A stretch of DNA of 64,000 nucleotides from NCBI RefSeq assembly GCF_006717075.1, contig NZ_VFQC01000001.1, positions 3,023,501 to 3,087,500 of the forward strand, read 5' to 3'. Below are positions 44,247-52,865 of the stretch, in pieces (positions within the stretch are counted from its first letter, which is position 1; each line of letters opens with the position of its first letter). The notes beneath the pieces were generated by a model. It did no database searches. It was not told the DNA's origin and saw only the letters and a list, made by a program, of their open reading frames with translations. The DNA is from Haloactinospora alba. Lineage in GTDB: Bacteria; Actinomycetota; Actinomycetes; Streptosporangiales; Streptosporangiaceae. The position numbers and the translations under genes were made by a program.

Positions 44247-44726
44247 TCAGTTCCAGGGGATAGTGACTGGCTTCCTCCTCCAGCGCTCGTTCCTTTCCGC
44301 GAAGTTCTCACTCTTGGGGCGCCACAATGACAACTCCGCCCCGCCGTCGTACACGCTGTAGTGCATGAACCAGGCGTCCAACTCGGCGAGCAGACTGTCC
44401 AAGGGAGGCTGACCCAACACCGGGTATTCAGCTATGATCTTGTCAATCCTGTCCCGGACGATGATGTCGTTGATGTATTCAGCCGGATCACAGAACACGT
44501 CCGGCTCCCACTCGTCCGCCATGTTACGCACCAGCATCTCCCAAATTCCGAACATATTCTTGAAGGAGTATGTTGGTTCCTTGACATGTGCAGCTACTTC
44601 TGCTGGCATCTTCAGCCGCTCTAGTTTTAACCTCCTTTTGTCATGTCTATTTACCGCCTCTTCCTGTTCGGTCGCCAACAGGTTCCATACTTCCGCAACC
44701 CGCGGGGCCTTCGAAAAATCTTTCAA
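44247..44726 (-). CDS. Immunity-like protein, unknown family
   Basis: A 159-residue protein with a charged helical N-terminus (EEAVNRHDKRRLKLERLKM), a Trp/Phe-rich middle (FGIWEMLVRNMADEWEPDVF) and AWFMHYSVYDGGAELSLW near the end. TTG start at 44726 with GGAGGAGTA directly upstream. The 5' third is AT-rich. Not recognised; belongs by size and context to the immunity bank. Confidence 0.55.
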   Translation of the reverse strand: MKDFSKAPRVAEVWNLLATEQEEAVNRHDKRRLKLERLKMPAEVAAHVKEPTYSFKNMFGIWEMLVRNMADEWEPDVFCDPAEYINDIIVRDRIDKIIAEYPVLGQPPLDSLLAELDAWFMHYSVYDGGAELSLWRPKSENFAERNERWRRKPVTIPWN

Positions 44727-44907
44727 TACTCCTCCACGTCCAAATGCATGCTACCGGAATGGCAATATGGGATCCATGAAAAAGCCAGTGTTCTCGATGC
44801 TTAGCCTTACTGCTCTCAGCACGTCTGTTCCTCGTATTCGAGGAGACATTCTCGCGCACCGGTGTAGGCGAGTCCACCCCGGCTATCACCGTGCATCACA
44901 GGACCGC

Positions 44908-45671
44908 CTAGCCTTCGCGCGCCACCACTCGCCGGGCTGCCCTAGCGAGCGCGTTCCTGGTCCTGGAGGACGGGACGCTTTCACTCACACTGTTTCCGCA
45001 CCACCGCCTCGAGTAGAAGAGTCCCGACGGCCGCTCTTCCTTCGTTCCCTCGCGGTAGTCGTTGTCGGCCTCCATCACCAGTCGTGGGTTTTCCGTCACG
45101 AGAGCGGTGGACACGAACAGCTCCGATCCGACCTCGTCGCCCCCTGTACGCAGGTGGGAAGGCGTAGGGAGGGTAACTTCGACACCGATAGAGCCGTATA
45201 GGGCACCAGTGTGTTCCACGAGCGTCGCCAACACGTCTTTGCTCCAGAGCGCCAGTTCTTTCTCGCTTTTGCGTTCAGCCTTACTTGGGACATCTCCGGG
45301 AGATCCCATTCCTCTTGCATGTAGGGAGACAGCGAGCGGGTGGCCTCGACGGTGGAACCCGGCAGGTACTCGACGATGACGGTTCCGAACCTCCGGTGCC
45401 GGTACGCGGCCCTGATCGGGCGTCCCGCGCCACTCGGGTAACGCGTGGTTCCTTCTTCACGCCCATCGCTCGTCTCGAGGACGAAGGTCTTGTCGACAAG
45501 GTCACTCGGAGACGTGAACGTCTTCGGCCAGGGAACCACCTGCGTTCTGCCGGTGTACTCGCATCGGAACTCGCTCATCAGTTCACACATGCGGTGGAAA
45601 CACGTGTGTTCGGGCCGGAGGGAGTAGATGGCCAAGGTCAGGTGTGGCGGGTCCGGGTAGAACTCCTTCAT
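44908..45671 (-). pseudogene. Frameshifted gene, ~255-residue protein
   Basis: The first frame from ATG 45671 encodes MKEFYPDPPHLTLAIYSL... to about residue 138. Around 45263 (in GCAAAAGCGAGAAAGAAC) protein-like sequence continues in the +1 frame (EKELALWSKDVLATLVEHTG... to 44908), while the original frame turns Arg/Ser-rich. So one gene is split by a frameshift. Both halves look like a soluble alpha/beta protein, family unknown, consistent with a decayed member of the immunity bank. Confidence 0.6.
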
Positions 45672-45681
45672 AGCTCTTAGG

Positions 45682-46014
45682 CTACGAAGAAAATATATGG
45701 ATGTCTTCCAGTGCGTTCTCAGCTGCTCCAGCTGTTTTGCTATCCATGCGCATCCGCTCTAGCGCATGGGTGACGACGTCCTTTTCGATATTTCCATACA
45801 TACGGGCTATGTGTCCCATGCCGGTGACGGCACATGTCCTCACTTCCCCCGCATCATGATCCATCAAGCCGAGGCATGTGTCTTGGAGCCACTTCCAGTC
45901 TCCGTCATGGAACACCAGTCCGATCAAGACCGAGCATACTTCACCCGCATCTCCACTCATTTGCGCGCGAGCAAGGTCTTCCCTTTCAAAGCGCTCGGGT
46001 TCTTCGTATCGCAT
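45682..46014 (-). CDS. HEAT-repeat-like immunity protein
   Basis: A 110-residue acidic helical protein (VCSVLIGLVFHDGDWKWLQD, LMDHDAGEVRTCAVTGMGHI, AGAAENALEDIHIFSS), the pattern of two to three HEAT-like repeats seen in small immunity proteins. ATG with GGGAGAAAA upstream. It starts 10 bp before the frameshifted gene downstream, so the two were probably co-transcribed. Confidence 0.6.
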   Translation of the reverse strand: MRYEEPERFEREDLARAQMSGDAGEVCSVLIGLVFHDGDWKWLQDTCLGLMDHDAGEVRTCAVTGMGHIARMYGNIEKDVVTHALERMRMDSKTAGAAENALEDIHIFSS

Positions 46015-46114
46015 GGGTTTTCTCCCAAAAAATCAGTTCCTTAGCGCTGAGATGAGTGTAAATCGAACTTTCCATTATATTCCAAGATGCATCCAACTCC
46101 TCACCCCGAACCAA

Positions 46115-46576
46115 CTACATCCCCTCACATTCCTGTTCATTTTTTATACGCTGCTCCTCACGGTAAAACCGCCTCAGATCGTCGTGCCTCGCATCAACTA
46201 TGCCGAGGTAATGCTCATCCGAATGAACAATCTCAGGATAACCCCATCTGGCTGAGTCGTCAGGGCGAAACCCCCATCTTTCCCCAATCTCCTCACGCCT
46301 CCGCTCAACCTCACCTGAGGGATCAAAGAACGAAGCGAACTCCCAATGAGCAGGAATACGGGAGTCGACCACCCTGAACAGTTTAATGGGATTCCAATCC
46401 GGTCCACCAGAGGAATCCCTTATAAGAATATCTATCCTCCCTTCGTGCATCTGCATGGCATAAACAGTATAGCTCTTCCCCACCTCTACAGAAAATTTGG
46501 TGTGCAGAGTACCATAAAAATCAACATCCTCCAAAGGAAGATGAGATGCATCATTTCCCACGCATTGAACAATCAT
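46115..46576 (-). CDS. Immunity-like protein, unknown family
   Basis: A 153-residue protein: MIVQCVGNDASHLPLEDVDF, VGKSYTVYAMQMHEGRID, KLFRVVDSRIPAHWEFASFF, then a charged helical C-terminus ending RIKNEQECEGM. The ATG at 46576 begins at the conserved-looking start; the frame extends 26 codons upstream. AT-rich DNA. I associate this layout with widespread small immunity-like proteins but cannot name the family. Confidence 0.55.
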   Translation of the reverse strand: MIVQCVGNDASHLPLEDVDFYGTLHTKFSVEVGKSYTVYAMQMHEGRIDILIRDSSGGPDWNPIKLFRVVDSRIPAHWEFASFFDPSGEVERRREEIGERWGFRPDDSARWGYPEIVHSDEHYLGIVDARHDDLRRFYREEQRIKNEQECEGM

Positions 46577-47120
46577 AAAAACCACTAAGTTTCCGAAGGA
46601 TTTGAAGGGAGATATATATGGCGAAGCGAAAATTACATGCATGCGCAGCTCCACCTATACTACGGCATCGACATCCTCACCTCCATTCACCCGACCCGCA
46701 GGGATCAATTTGCTGCCGCACGCAGCAGATAAGCCATCTCATCCTGGAGAGAACTCTCTCCTGTGACCGATGCCGGTGATGCGCACCCCTCTCCAGATCC
46801 TTAGGACTGTCACTGCGGATATCCGGGGTACCACCGGATCAATGCCGACATGGGTCGTGTCAAGGCTGAGGTTGGCGTCGCACATTCCCGCTACGGCGCC
46901 CAGCCGGCGGAATCCCCAGTGCGCTTAGCAGCGACAGTCGTAGCCACAACCGTTTTCCACGCGCCCTGCCGCACCCGGGGTGCCATGGCCAAGCTCAAAC
47001 AACGCTGGCGGGACTTCTGCCACACCACACTCGGTCCCATCCGAATCAGAGCCTCGTTCGAGCTTCCTCCTTCTCAACAACGCATGAAAATTTTCTTGCC
47101 AGGAAAAATCTCCAAGGCAA
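46577..47120. other. Gene-free interval in the immunity bank
   Basis: 544 bp, GC about average in the middle, AT-rich at both ends. A 156-codon plus-strand frame (46850-47320) has no ribosome-binding site or recognisable content and runs antisense into the next gene. The segment containing MAKLKQRWRDFCHTT in that frame might be a relic. No RNA gene seen. Confidence 0.4.
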
Positions 47121-47396
47121 TCAAGAATATTTTCTATATGCCCTGTGGTCTATATGACTATTCAATTCATAATCTAGATGATCCTCTCTTTCGAATCCAG
47201 CCAATTCTTCTGCTTCACCCAACGCTTCTCCTTCAAGATCATAAGGAAGCGCAAGAGTACTATCGTATGGATCTATATCATCTATATATTCAGCGATTTT
47301 CCAAGCAGAATCCTCACTGATAGGTATTTCCCAAGAAACGAAACTACTTTTTTTATCAAATGCACACACAAACCAGGTGACTTTGTATTCTCTCAT
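47121..47396 (-). CDS. Immunity-like protein, paralog B (AFDKK...DPYD family)
   Basis: A 91-residue paralog of the 42772 gene, sharing the AFDKK(S/T) start of the domain, the (L/I)DPYD...LPYDLE core and the GFERE(D)HLDYEL end. It lacks the N-terminal CxxC. ATG at 47396 with GGAGACC 8 nt upstream. The DNA is much more AT-rich than paralog A, so the two were probably acquired separately rather than duplicated in place. Confidence 0.6.
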   Translation of the reverse strand: MREYKVTWFVCAFDKKSSFVSWEIPISEDSAWKIAEYIDDIDPYDSTLALPYDLEGEALGEAEELAGFEREDHLDYELNSHIDHRAYRKYS

Positions 47397-47519
47397 TGAG
47401 GCGGTCTCCTTTTTGGATCCACTGCTTCTGCTTGGCATCTATAAATATCAATTTCCAGTGAAGGAATAATTTATCTATATTTCCATCATGGATCACCAAA
47501 TATACTTAAAACAATACGC

Positions 47520-48075
47520 CTACGGGTTCCACACATACTCCTCCATGTTATCTTTATCGCGGAAATGATAAAAATTCATCCAATGCTCATAATAACCGAT
47601 TCCAGACAATCTTAATCCGAAGTGCCATTCGGGATCAACAAATAATATACAATTATTTTCAAACTCAAATTCCACACATTTTACTATAGCTTCTTTTTGC
47701 TTGATTCTGAATCTGTCACATAACGGACCTTGCTGCACCTGTAAGACGGAAGGGAATCTAGAAAAAACTGGTTTCCAATTGGAGACACCCCAAACTCGAA
47801 CCCCTCTCGATCTATTTCCTCTGGGATTGATATTCCATTTGTTACCTCCATTTTTACTTGCCCATGGTTCCCAAATGAACTTACTCTCAAAAACCCTCCT
47901 TGTCCGTAAATGAATATTTCGGACTCCCAGGGACAAAATTCTGATATTTCATCACCTCTATCTATATAACCGGGAAGATATATTTCATAAAAATCCGAGT
48001 TTTCCAAAAAGGAAAATATGTCCCTAAAGACTCGTCCTAAAACAACTAACTTTTCGTTGGTTTTGTTATATTCAT
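47520..48075 (-). pseudogene. Multiply frameshifted immunity-like gene
   Basis: Protein-like sequence runs through three frames: a possible start MNITKPT at 48075, then KLVVLGRVFRDIFSFLENSDFY... in a second frame (to about 47705), then EAIVKCVEFEFENN... FVDPEWHFGLRLSGIGYYEHW to 47520 in a third. The second shift is at CAAAAAG (47697-47703), a -1 slip site where the zero frame stops soon after (KKKL). Very AT-rich. Either a decayed gene or a sequence with homopolymer errors; the function is unknown. Confidence 0.55.
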
Positions 48076-48457
48076 TCCTTTAGGCATTCTCGTTCCAGTT
48101 TCAAGCAAAGTCGGAAACTCTCCATCCCCGGAGTGGGAGACCCACCCGCATGCGGCGGGGTGCGTTCGCGTCCGGCCCGGAGGCGAGGACAGCGAACAGC
48201 CACCGCCCCGTCCCTCACGACATACACCGTCGGATACGCCCTCCCCGAGCGCGCCCGGCCCACGGGAAGATACCGCGGGCCACCCTGAAGGCGGGCGAGG
48301 AGCGTTCCGCGGCTACGAGTCCCGACACGGCGTTCTTATTTCGGTCTTACCGGCGAGACGTAACCTGATAGAGGTTGCCCTCCCCCAGACCCCTCTCACC
48401 CGGGCACAGCGATCCGAACCCGTAGGGCATCCACCCTGTCCAGAACGGAGGAGCGCC
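48076..48457. other. Interval upstream of the lipid-kinase gene
   Basis: 382 bp in which the AT-rich immunity bank ends (about 48090) and GC-rich DNA resumes. The promoter of the downstream gene should be here; TTCTTATTTCGG and CGTAACCT near 48335-48366 are weak candidates. No gene supported. Confidence 0.4.
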
Positions 48458-49396
48458 ATCCTCATCATCGCCAACGCCGACGCTGGCGGTACGAAGCCCG
48501 CCCAGATCCAGGCACTGCTCGAACAGCTCGGTGACACCGCGGAGCTGACCCACTGTTCCACGTCCGAGGAACTCCACGCGGCACTGGACCGAGGACATAC
48601 GACTATCGCCGTCGCCGGCGGGGACGGAAGCCTGGGCTCGGTCGTCAACGCGCTGTACCACCGTGGCGAGCTCGGTGACCGTACGGTGGGACTCATCCCC
48701 ATGGGAACCGGGAACGACTTCGCCCGGAGCATGGGCATTCCCACCGACCCGGTGGAAGCCGCCGACATCCTGCACGAGGGCACCGCGCACAAGCTCGACC
48801 TACTCGTGGACGACACCGGCGATACCACGGTGAACGCCGTGCATCTCGGCATCAGTGCCGACTCCACGCAGAAGGCCTCTCGCTGGAAGCCCCTGCTGGG
48901 AGCTGCCAGTTTTCCCGTGGGAGCGATCCTCACCGGACTCACGACCAGCGGATACCGGCTGCGTGTGGAAGCCGACGGCGAGACCATCATCGACACCGAC
49001 GACAGGGTGCTCATGGTCGGGCTGGCCAACGGCCGCTACATCGGCGGCGGGACGGGGGTGCTGGATCCGAAGGCGCGCCCCGGCGACGGACACATCAACC
49101 TCATGGTCTCGCGTTACCGAGGTCTTCTGGCACGGGTGACACACGCGTTCCGGCTCCACCGGGGGACCCACCCGGCGGATCCTGACGTCTACCGCCGCGA
49201 GGCGGACACGGTCACCGTGAGCGGACACCGCTACTCGGGAAGCTCCGACGGAGACCTCATGGTCGACGTCACCGCGCGCACGTGGCGCATCCTGCCGGGC
49301 GCCTGGCACTTTTTGGCCGCACCGTCCAGGATCGAGGCCCCTGCCCCGTCGTACGCACACGCTGACGTTCCCCGGGTGGAGCAAGCCTGGGAATGA
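48458..49396 (+). CDS. Diacylglycerol/lipid kinase family protein with apparent ATC start
   Basis: A ~312-residue DAGK-catalytic-domain protein that phosphorylates lipid (for example diacylglycerol) at the membrane. Motifs: IIANADAG near the N-terminus, VAGGDGSLGSVVNAL (near residue 50), MGTGNDFARSMG (near 80-92), and the C-terminal DGD motif. The conserved N-terminus starts at ATC (48458), directly after GGAGGAGCGCC; the nearest internal ATG (48686) would cut off the nucleotide-binding GGDGS motif. So either ATC is the start codon or the sequence has an error. GC-rich and intact otherwise. Confidence 0.8.
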   Translation: MLIIANADAGGTKPAQIQALLEQLGDTAELTHCSTSEELHAALDRGHTTIAVAGGDGSLGSVVNALYHRGELGDRTVGLIPMGTGNDFARSMGIPTDPVEAADILHEGTAHKLDLLVDDTGDTTVNAVHLGISADSTQKASRWKPLLGAASFPVGAILTGLTTSGYRLRVEADGETIIDTDDRVLMVGLANGRYIGGGTGVLDPKARPGDGHINLMVSRYRGLLARVTHAFRLHRGTHPADPDVYRREADTVTVSGHRYSGSSDGDLMVDVTARTWRILPGAWHFLAAPSRIEAPAPSYAHADVPRVEQAWE

Positions 49397-49853
49397 CCGC
49401 CCCGTCCTTGCCCCTCGGAAGGCGGCCCCGCGTGGAAAGGGGATCGCCGCCTCGTTGAGCACGCTCGGGGGGTGCCCGCGTGGTGCTTGGTTCCCGCGAC
49501 GGGTGGAAGCCTGCGGGGGTTCAGCGAACCCCTCTGAGGATCGAACACGGCTCGGACGCCGCCGTGCGTTTTCGGCAAGGGGACGCCCACGGGCCCAGCA
49601 GGTACGTGGGAACCCCGAGACCGGGTAACGCGACCAGCTCCTCGCGCCCTCGGGCTCGGGCTGGCCCCGCCGCGAGGGTGGAAGACCGCGTCAGCCGCGC
49701 GGGCGAAACGGGGCTTCCCCGGGGCGGTGATGGCAGGAGGGAGCTGGCTACTGGCCGGATGCGGCCGGTTGTCGGGCAGGGAGTGATCCCACCGACCCGG
49801 CTGGGGCACACTGGAGGTTCCCCGCGACAACCGGACACGGGAGAACGACGGGC
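49397..49853. other. Interval upstream of the first NLR-like gene
   Basis: 457 bp without a gene. The last ~100 bp share a block with the region before the second NLR-like gene (listed separately). The rest shows no motif that I can name. Confidence 0.45.
49763..49853 (+). promoter_or_regulatory. Conserved upstream block of NLR-like gene 1
   Basis: Elements GGCCGGATGCGGCCGG, CAGGGAGTG, GGGGCACACTGGA and CGCGACAACCGGACACGGGAGA recur, in order and with like spacing, before the second NLR-like gene (52761-52865). The CACACT hexamer about 45 bp before the ATG may be a -10 box. Confidence 0.5.
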
Positions 49854-52112
49854 ATGGCCCAGCCCTCCGCCGGGGACGGCGGCACGCACAACGCGACCGG
49901 CGACGTTCACGGTGTCGTCGTCCAGGCGCGCGACGTGTACGGGGACGTGACGGTCCGCTCCCGCGCACCGGCCTGGAGCCCGCCGCCCCGCGACTCCTGG
50001 CCCCGGATCACTGAGACCGACCCCCACCTGCTGGGGGTCCACCGCGCGAGGCCCGGCACCGAGGAGAGCGAGACCCTCCCGCCCTACGTCCCCCGCGACA
50101 TGGACGCCGATCTCCACCGGCGGACACACCACGCCCGCGACAACGGCGGGTTCGTACTCATCACCGGGGACTCCACCGCAGGAAAGACCCGTACCGCGCT
50201 GGAAGCGCTACGCGCGGAACTCCCCACCTGGCCGGTACTCGTCCCACCACGCGGAGCTGAGCTGGGCACCCTGCCGAGCGAGGGCGGCTATGTCCTCTGG
50301 CTGGACGACGCGGAAGCCCACCTCGGCTCTCAGGGGCTGGAACCCACTCTGGTGGACCGCCTCACCCGTACCGGGGTGGTGGTCATGGCGACTATGCGCC
50401 AACAGTTCTACGACACCCTCAAGAACACCCCCACGAGTGCGCACGAGGGGCATCATGACCGTTTGGAACGCGACATCGGCATGCGGGTCCTCACCATGAC
50501 CGAGCCCGTGGTGTTGGAACGGGTATGGAGCCCAGCGGAGCTCGACCGGGCGGAAGGCTTCGAGGACGCACGACTCGCCGAGGCCCACATACACCACGGG
50601 ATATACGGCATCGCCGAGTACCTGGCCGCCGGGCCCCAGCTCCGCACCGAATGGACCAGCGCCTACCGACCCACGGCACAGGGCGGACACCCGCGCGGCC
50701 ACGCCCTGGTCGCCGCCGCCGTCGACCTCGCCCGCGCCGGACTCACCACTCCGCTCCCCGGCCACGTACTGGAGGGGCTACACACCCGCTACCTCACCCG
50801 CGCCGCACCGCTGCGCCCCGAACCCCTGGCCGACGCTTGGCAGTGGGCCACCCGCCAACGCCACGGCGTCACCAGCCTCCTCCTGCCCGGCGACCTCGAG
50901 GAAACCACCTGGCGCCCCTTCGACTACCTGACCGAACACCCCCATACGGAGGGGCTTCCCCAACAGGTGTGGGATGTGGCCCTGGAGCACGCTCCGAGTG
51001 ACGGGGAGCTGTTCCACGTGGGTATCGCCGCTCACGAGTTCGGCCGCGCGGACGTCTCCGAATCCGTGTGGCGGCCCCTCGTCGAGGTGGGGTACACCGA
51101 CGCGATGTTCAACCTCGGGGTCCTTCTCGCGAACCAGGGCTGCCCGGAGGAGGCCGAGCACCACTACACCACCGCAGCACGGACAGGCCACGCCGATGCC
51201 ATGAACAACCTCGGAAACCTCCTCAAGGGCCAGGGACGCCCCGAGGAGGCGGAGGACTGGTACACCGCCGCCGCTGCCGCGGATGACACCAACGCCATGG
51301 TCAACCTCGGCACTCTCCTCCACAGTCAGGGGCGCCGTGGGGAGGCGGAACGCTGGTGGGCAACCGCCGCACGGGCCGGGCGGGCCGACGCGATGTTCAA
51401 CCTCGGGGGCCTTCTCGCGGACCAGGGACGCCTGGACGAGGCCGAAGGTCACTACACCACCGCCGCCGTAAGAGCCGGGCACGCCGACGCCATGTACAAC
51501 CTCGGCGTCCTCCTTGAGGGCCAGCAGCGCCTGGACGAGGCCGAGCACCACTACACCACCGCCGCCCACGCCGGCCACACCGGCGCCATGAACAATCTCG
51601 GCACTCTCCTCAAGGAGCGGGGACGCCTCGAGGAAGCACAGCACTACTACACCACCGCAGCGCGAGCTGGGGAGAACGCCGCGATGTATAACCTCGGTGT
51701 GCTGTTCGACAGCCGGGGCCACGTCGAGGAGATGGAGTACTGGTACGCCGCGGCCGCGCGAGCGGGCCACACCAGCGCGGCGTTCAACCTCGGCGTCCTC
51801 CTCGAGGACCAGCAGCGCCTGGACGAGGCCGACCACTACACCACCGCCGCCCACGCCGGCCACACCGGCGCCATGTACAACCTCGGGTTGCTCCTCAAGA
51901 ACCGCCAGCGCCCGAGCGAGGCCGAACACTGGTGGAAGCTGGCGGCAACCACAGCAGGACATCTCGGCGCAGTGAACAACCTCGGGGTGCTTCTCCACGG
52001 TCAGGAACGTGTGGCCGAAGCCCGGAAGTGGTGGCGTCTGGCGGCGGAACACGGGCACGAGAGAGCCAAACGCTGGCTCGCCGAGACGCGACGGGAACAG
52101 GACGAGGGCTGA
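49854..52112 (+). CDS. NLR-like STAND NTPase with Sel1/TPR repeats, copy 1
   Basis: A 752-residue protein. Residues 11-34 carry a short motif NATGDVHGVVVQARDVYGDV resembling RHIM-like amyloid signalling motifs of actinobacterial NLR-like proteins. A P-loop NTPase follows: Walker A GDSTAGKT (105-112), Walker B YVLWLDDAE (146-154), VVVMATMR (sensor-like, 176-183). A helical domain contains HHGIYGIAEYLAAGPQL, WQWATRQRHGVTSLLLPGDL and WRPFDYL. Residues ~415-745 are about ten 32-residue Sel1/TPR repeats (consensus AMYNLGVLL...GRLDEAE.YTTAA). By analogy a sensor: repeats bind a cue, NTPase oligomerises, motif templates an effector. No effector with a matching motif is visible in the window. ATG with GGGAGAACG upstream. 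Confidence 0.8.
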   Translation: MAQPSAGDGGTHNATGDVHGVVVQARDVYGDVTVRSRAPAWSPPPRDSWPRITETDPHLLGVHRARPGTEESETLPPYVPRDMDADLHRRTHHARDNGGFVLITGDSTAGKTRTALEALRAELPTWPVLVPPRGAELGTLPSEGGYVLWLDDAEAHLGSQGLEPTLVDRLTRTGVVVMATMRQQFYDTLKNTPTSAHEGHHDRLERDIGMRVLTMTEPVVLERVWSPAELDRAEGFEDARLAEAHIHHGIYGIAEYLAAGPQLRTEWTSAYRPTAQGGHPRGHALVAAAVDLARAGLTTPLPGHVLEGLHTRYLTRAAPLRPEPLADAWQWATRQRHGVTSLLLPGDLEETTWRPFDYLTEHPHTEGLPQQVWDVALEHAPSDGELFHVGIAAHEFGRADVSESVWRPLVEVGYTDAMFNLGVLLANQGCPEEAEHHYTTAARTGHADAMNNLGNLLKGQGRPEEAEDWYTAAAAADDTNAMVNLGTLLHSQGRRGEAERWWATAARAGRADAMFNLGGLLADQGRLDEAEGHYTTAAVRAGHADAMYNLGVLLEGQQRLDEAEHHYTTAAHAGHTGAMNNLGTLLKERGRLEEAQHYYTTAARAGENAAMYNLGVLFDSRGHVEEMEYWYAAAARAGHTSAAFNLGVLLEDQQRLDEADHYTTAAHAGHTGAMYNLGLLLKNRQRPSEAEHWWKLAATTAGHLGAVNNLGVLLHGQERVAEARKWWRLAAEHGHERAKRWLAETRREQDEG

Positions 52113-52301
52113 CCCGCTCGGCTCTCGGGGGCGGGAGTGAACGCGGGCAACAGGCGACGGGCGGCGGGAACTTCCCTGGAACCTCGGCGCGGCTCCCCGC
52201 GTAGCACCGGTACCGTACCGTGCGCCCACCGATGCAAAACATCAGCGCCAATGGACCGGTGCGCCTATCCCCGAGGAGAATTCCTCCAAAAACCAGCACC
52301 G

Positions 52302-52622
52302 ATGACAATCAACGCGACACAGTGCGGTCACACACTCACCATGCACATCCCCCACAACCACTCCCCCGAACAGAGCCCCGAACCCGAAGTCGAACAGCTC
52401 TACACCGCAGCCAACGCGGGCGGCACCGACGCCATGGTCAGTCTTGGCCTCCTCCTCGGGGAGCAGGATCGCCCCACCGAAGCCGAACACTGGTGGCAGG
52501 CCGCGGCACGAGGAGGCGATCCCGCAGCGGCGTGCAATCTCGGAAACCTTCTTCACACGAGAGGACGTCCGAAAGAAGCCGAACACTGGTTGCAATTGGC
52601 GGCTGACCAAGGATACGCATAG
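52302..52622 (+). CDS. Orphan Sel1/TPR-repeat fragment
   Basis: A 106-residue protein with an N-terminal His/Pro-rich stretch and about two and a half repeats (DAMVSLGLLLGEQDRPTEAE, ACNLGNLLHTRGRPKEAEHW, LQLAADQGYA). It ends at a TAG after which the same frame reads AEHGLTKPRWEANES, similar to the C-terminus of the full proteins, so the stop is probably a recent nonsense mutation or the frame belongs to a remnant. It lies between the two complete NLR-like genes and is most similar to their C-terminal repeats. Confidence 0.55.
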   Translation: MTINATQCGHTLTMHIPHNHSPEQSPEPEVEQLYTAANAGGTDAMVSLGLLLGEQDRPTEAEHWWQAAARGGDPAAACNLGNLLHTRGRPKEAEHWLQLAADQGYA

Positions 52623-52760
52623 GCAGAACACGGCCTCACAAAACCGCGCTGGGAAGCGAACGAGAGCTGACTCCGCCGTAGAAGTGGAAGACTGCTCGCT
52701 ACGCGTGCTGCTACACGAAATGCGGTCCTCGAGTGGTGGTGGAGGTAAGAAGACCGTCTC

Positions 52761-52865
52761 CTGGCCGGATCCGGCCGGTTTTCTAACAGGGAGTGGTTCC
52801 AGAGGGTTCTCTAGGGCACACTTGGAGCTCGCCCCGCGACAACCGGACACGGGAGAGTTACCGGC
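52761..52865 (+). promoter_or_regulatory. Conserved upstream block of NLR-like gene 2
   Basis: Matches the block before copy 1: CTGGCCGGATCCGGCCGG, CAGGGAGTGG, AGGGCACACTTGGA and CGCGACAACCGGACACGGGAGA. The intervening DNA has diverged, which suggests that these elements are selected. Confidence 0.5.

Noticed and set aside
46618..46761. 47-codon plus-strand frame with a good AAGGGAGA site
   Set aside because: Low-complexity His/Arg/Pro content, no recognisable feature; too little support.
46850..47320. 156-codon plus-strand frame
   Set aside because: Overlaps the paralog B gene antisense and has no ribosome-binding site or family signal.
48072..48263. 63-codon minus-strand frame before the lipid kinase
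   Set aside because: Arg/Pro-rich, no ribosome-binding site; probably non-coding.
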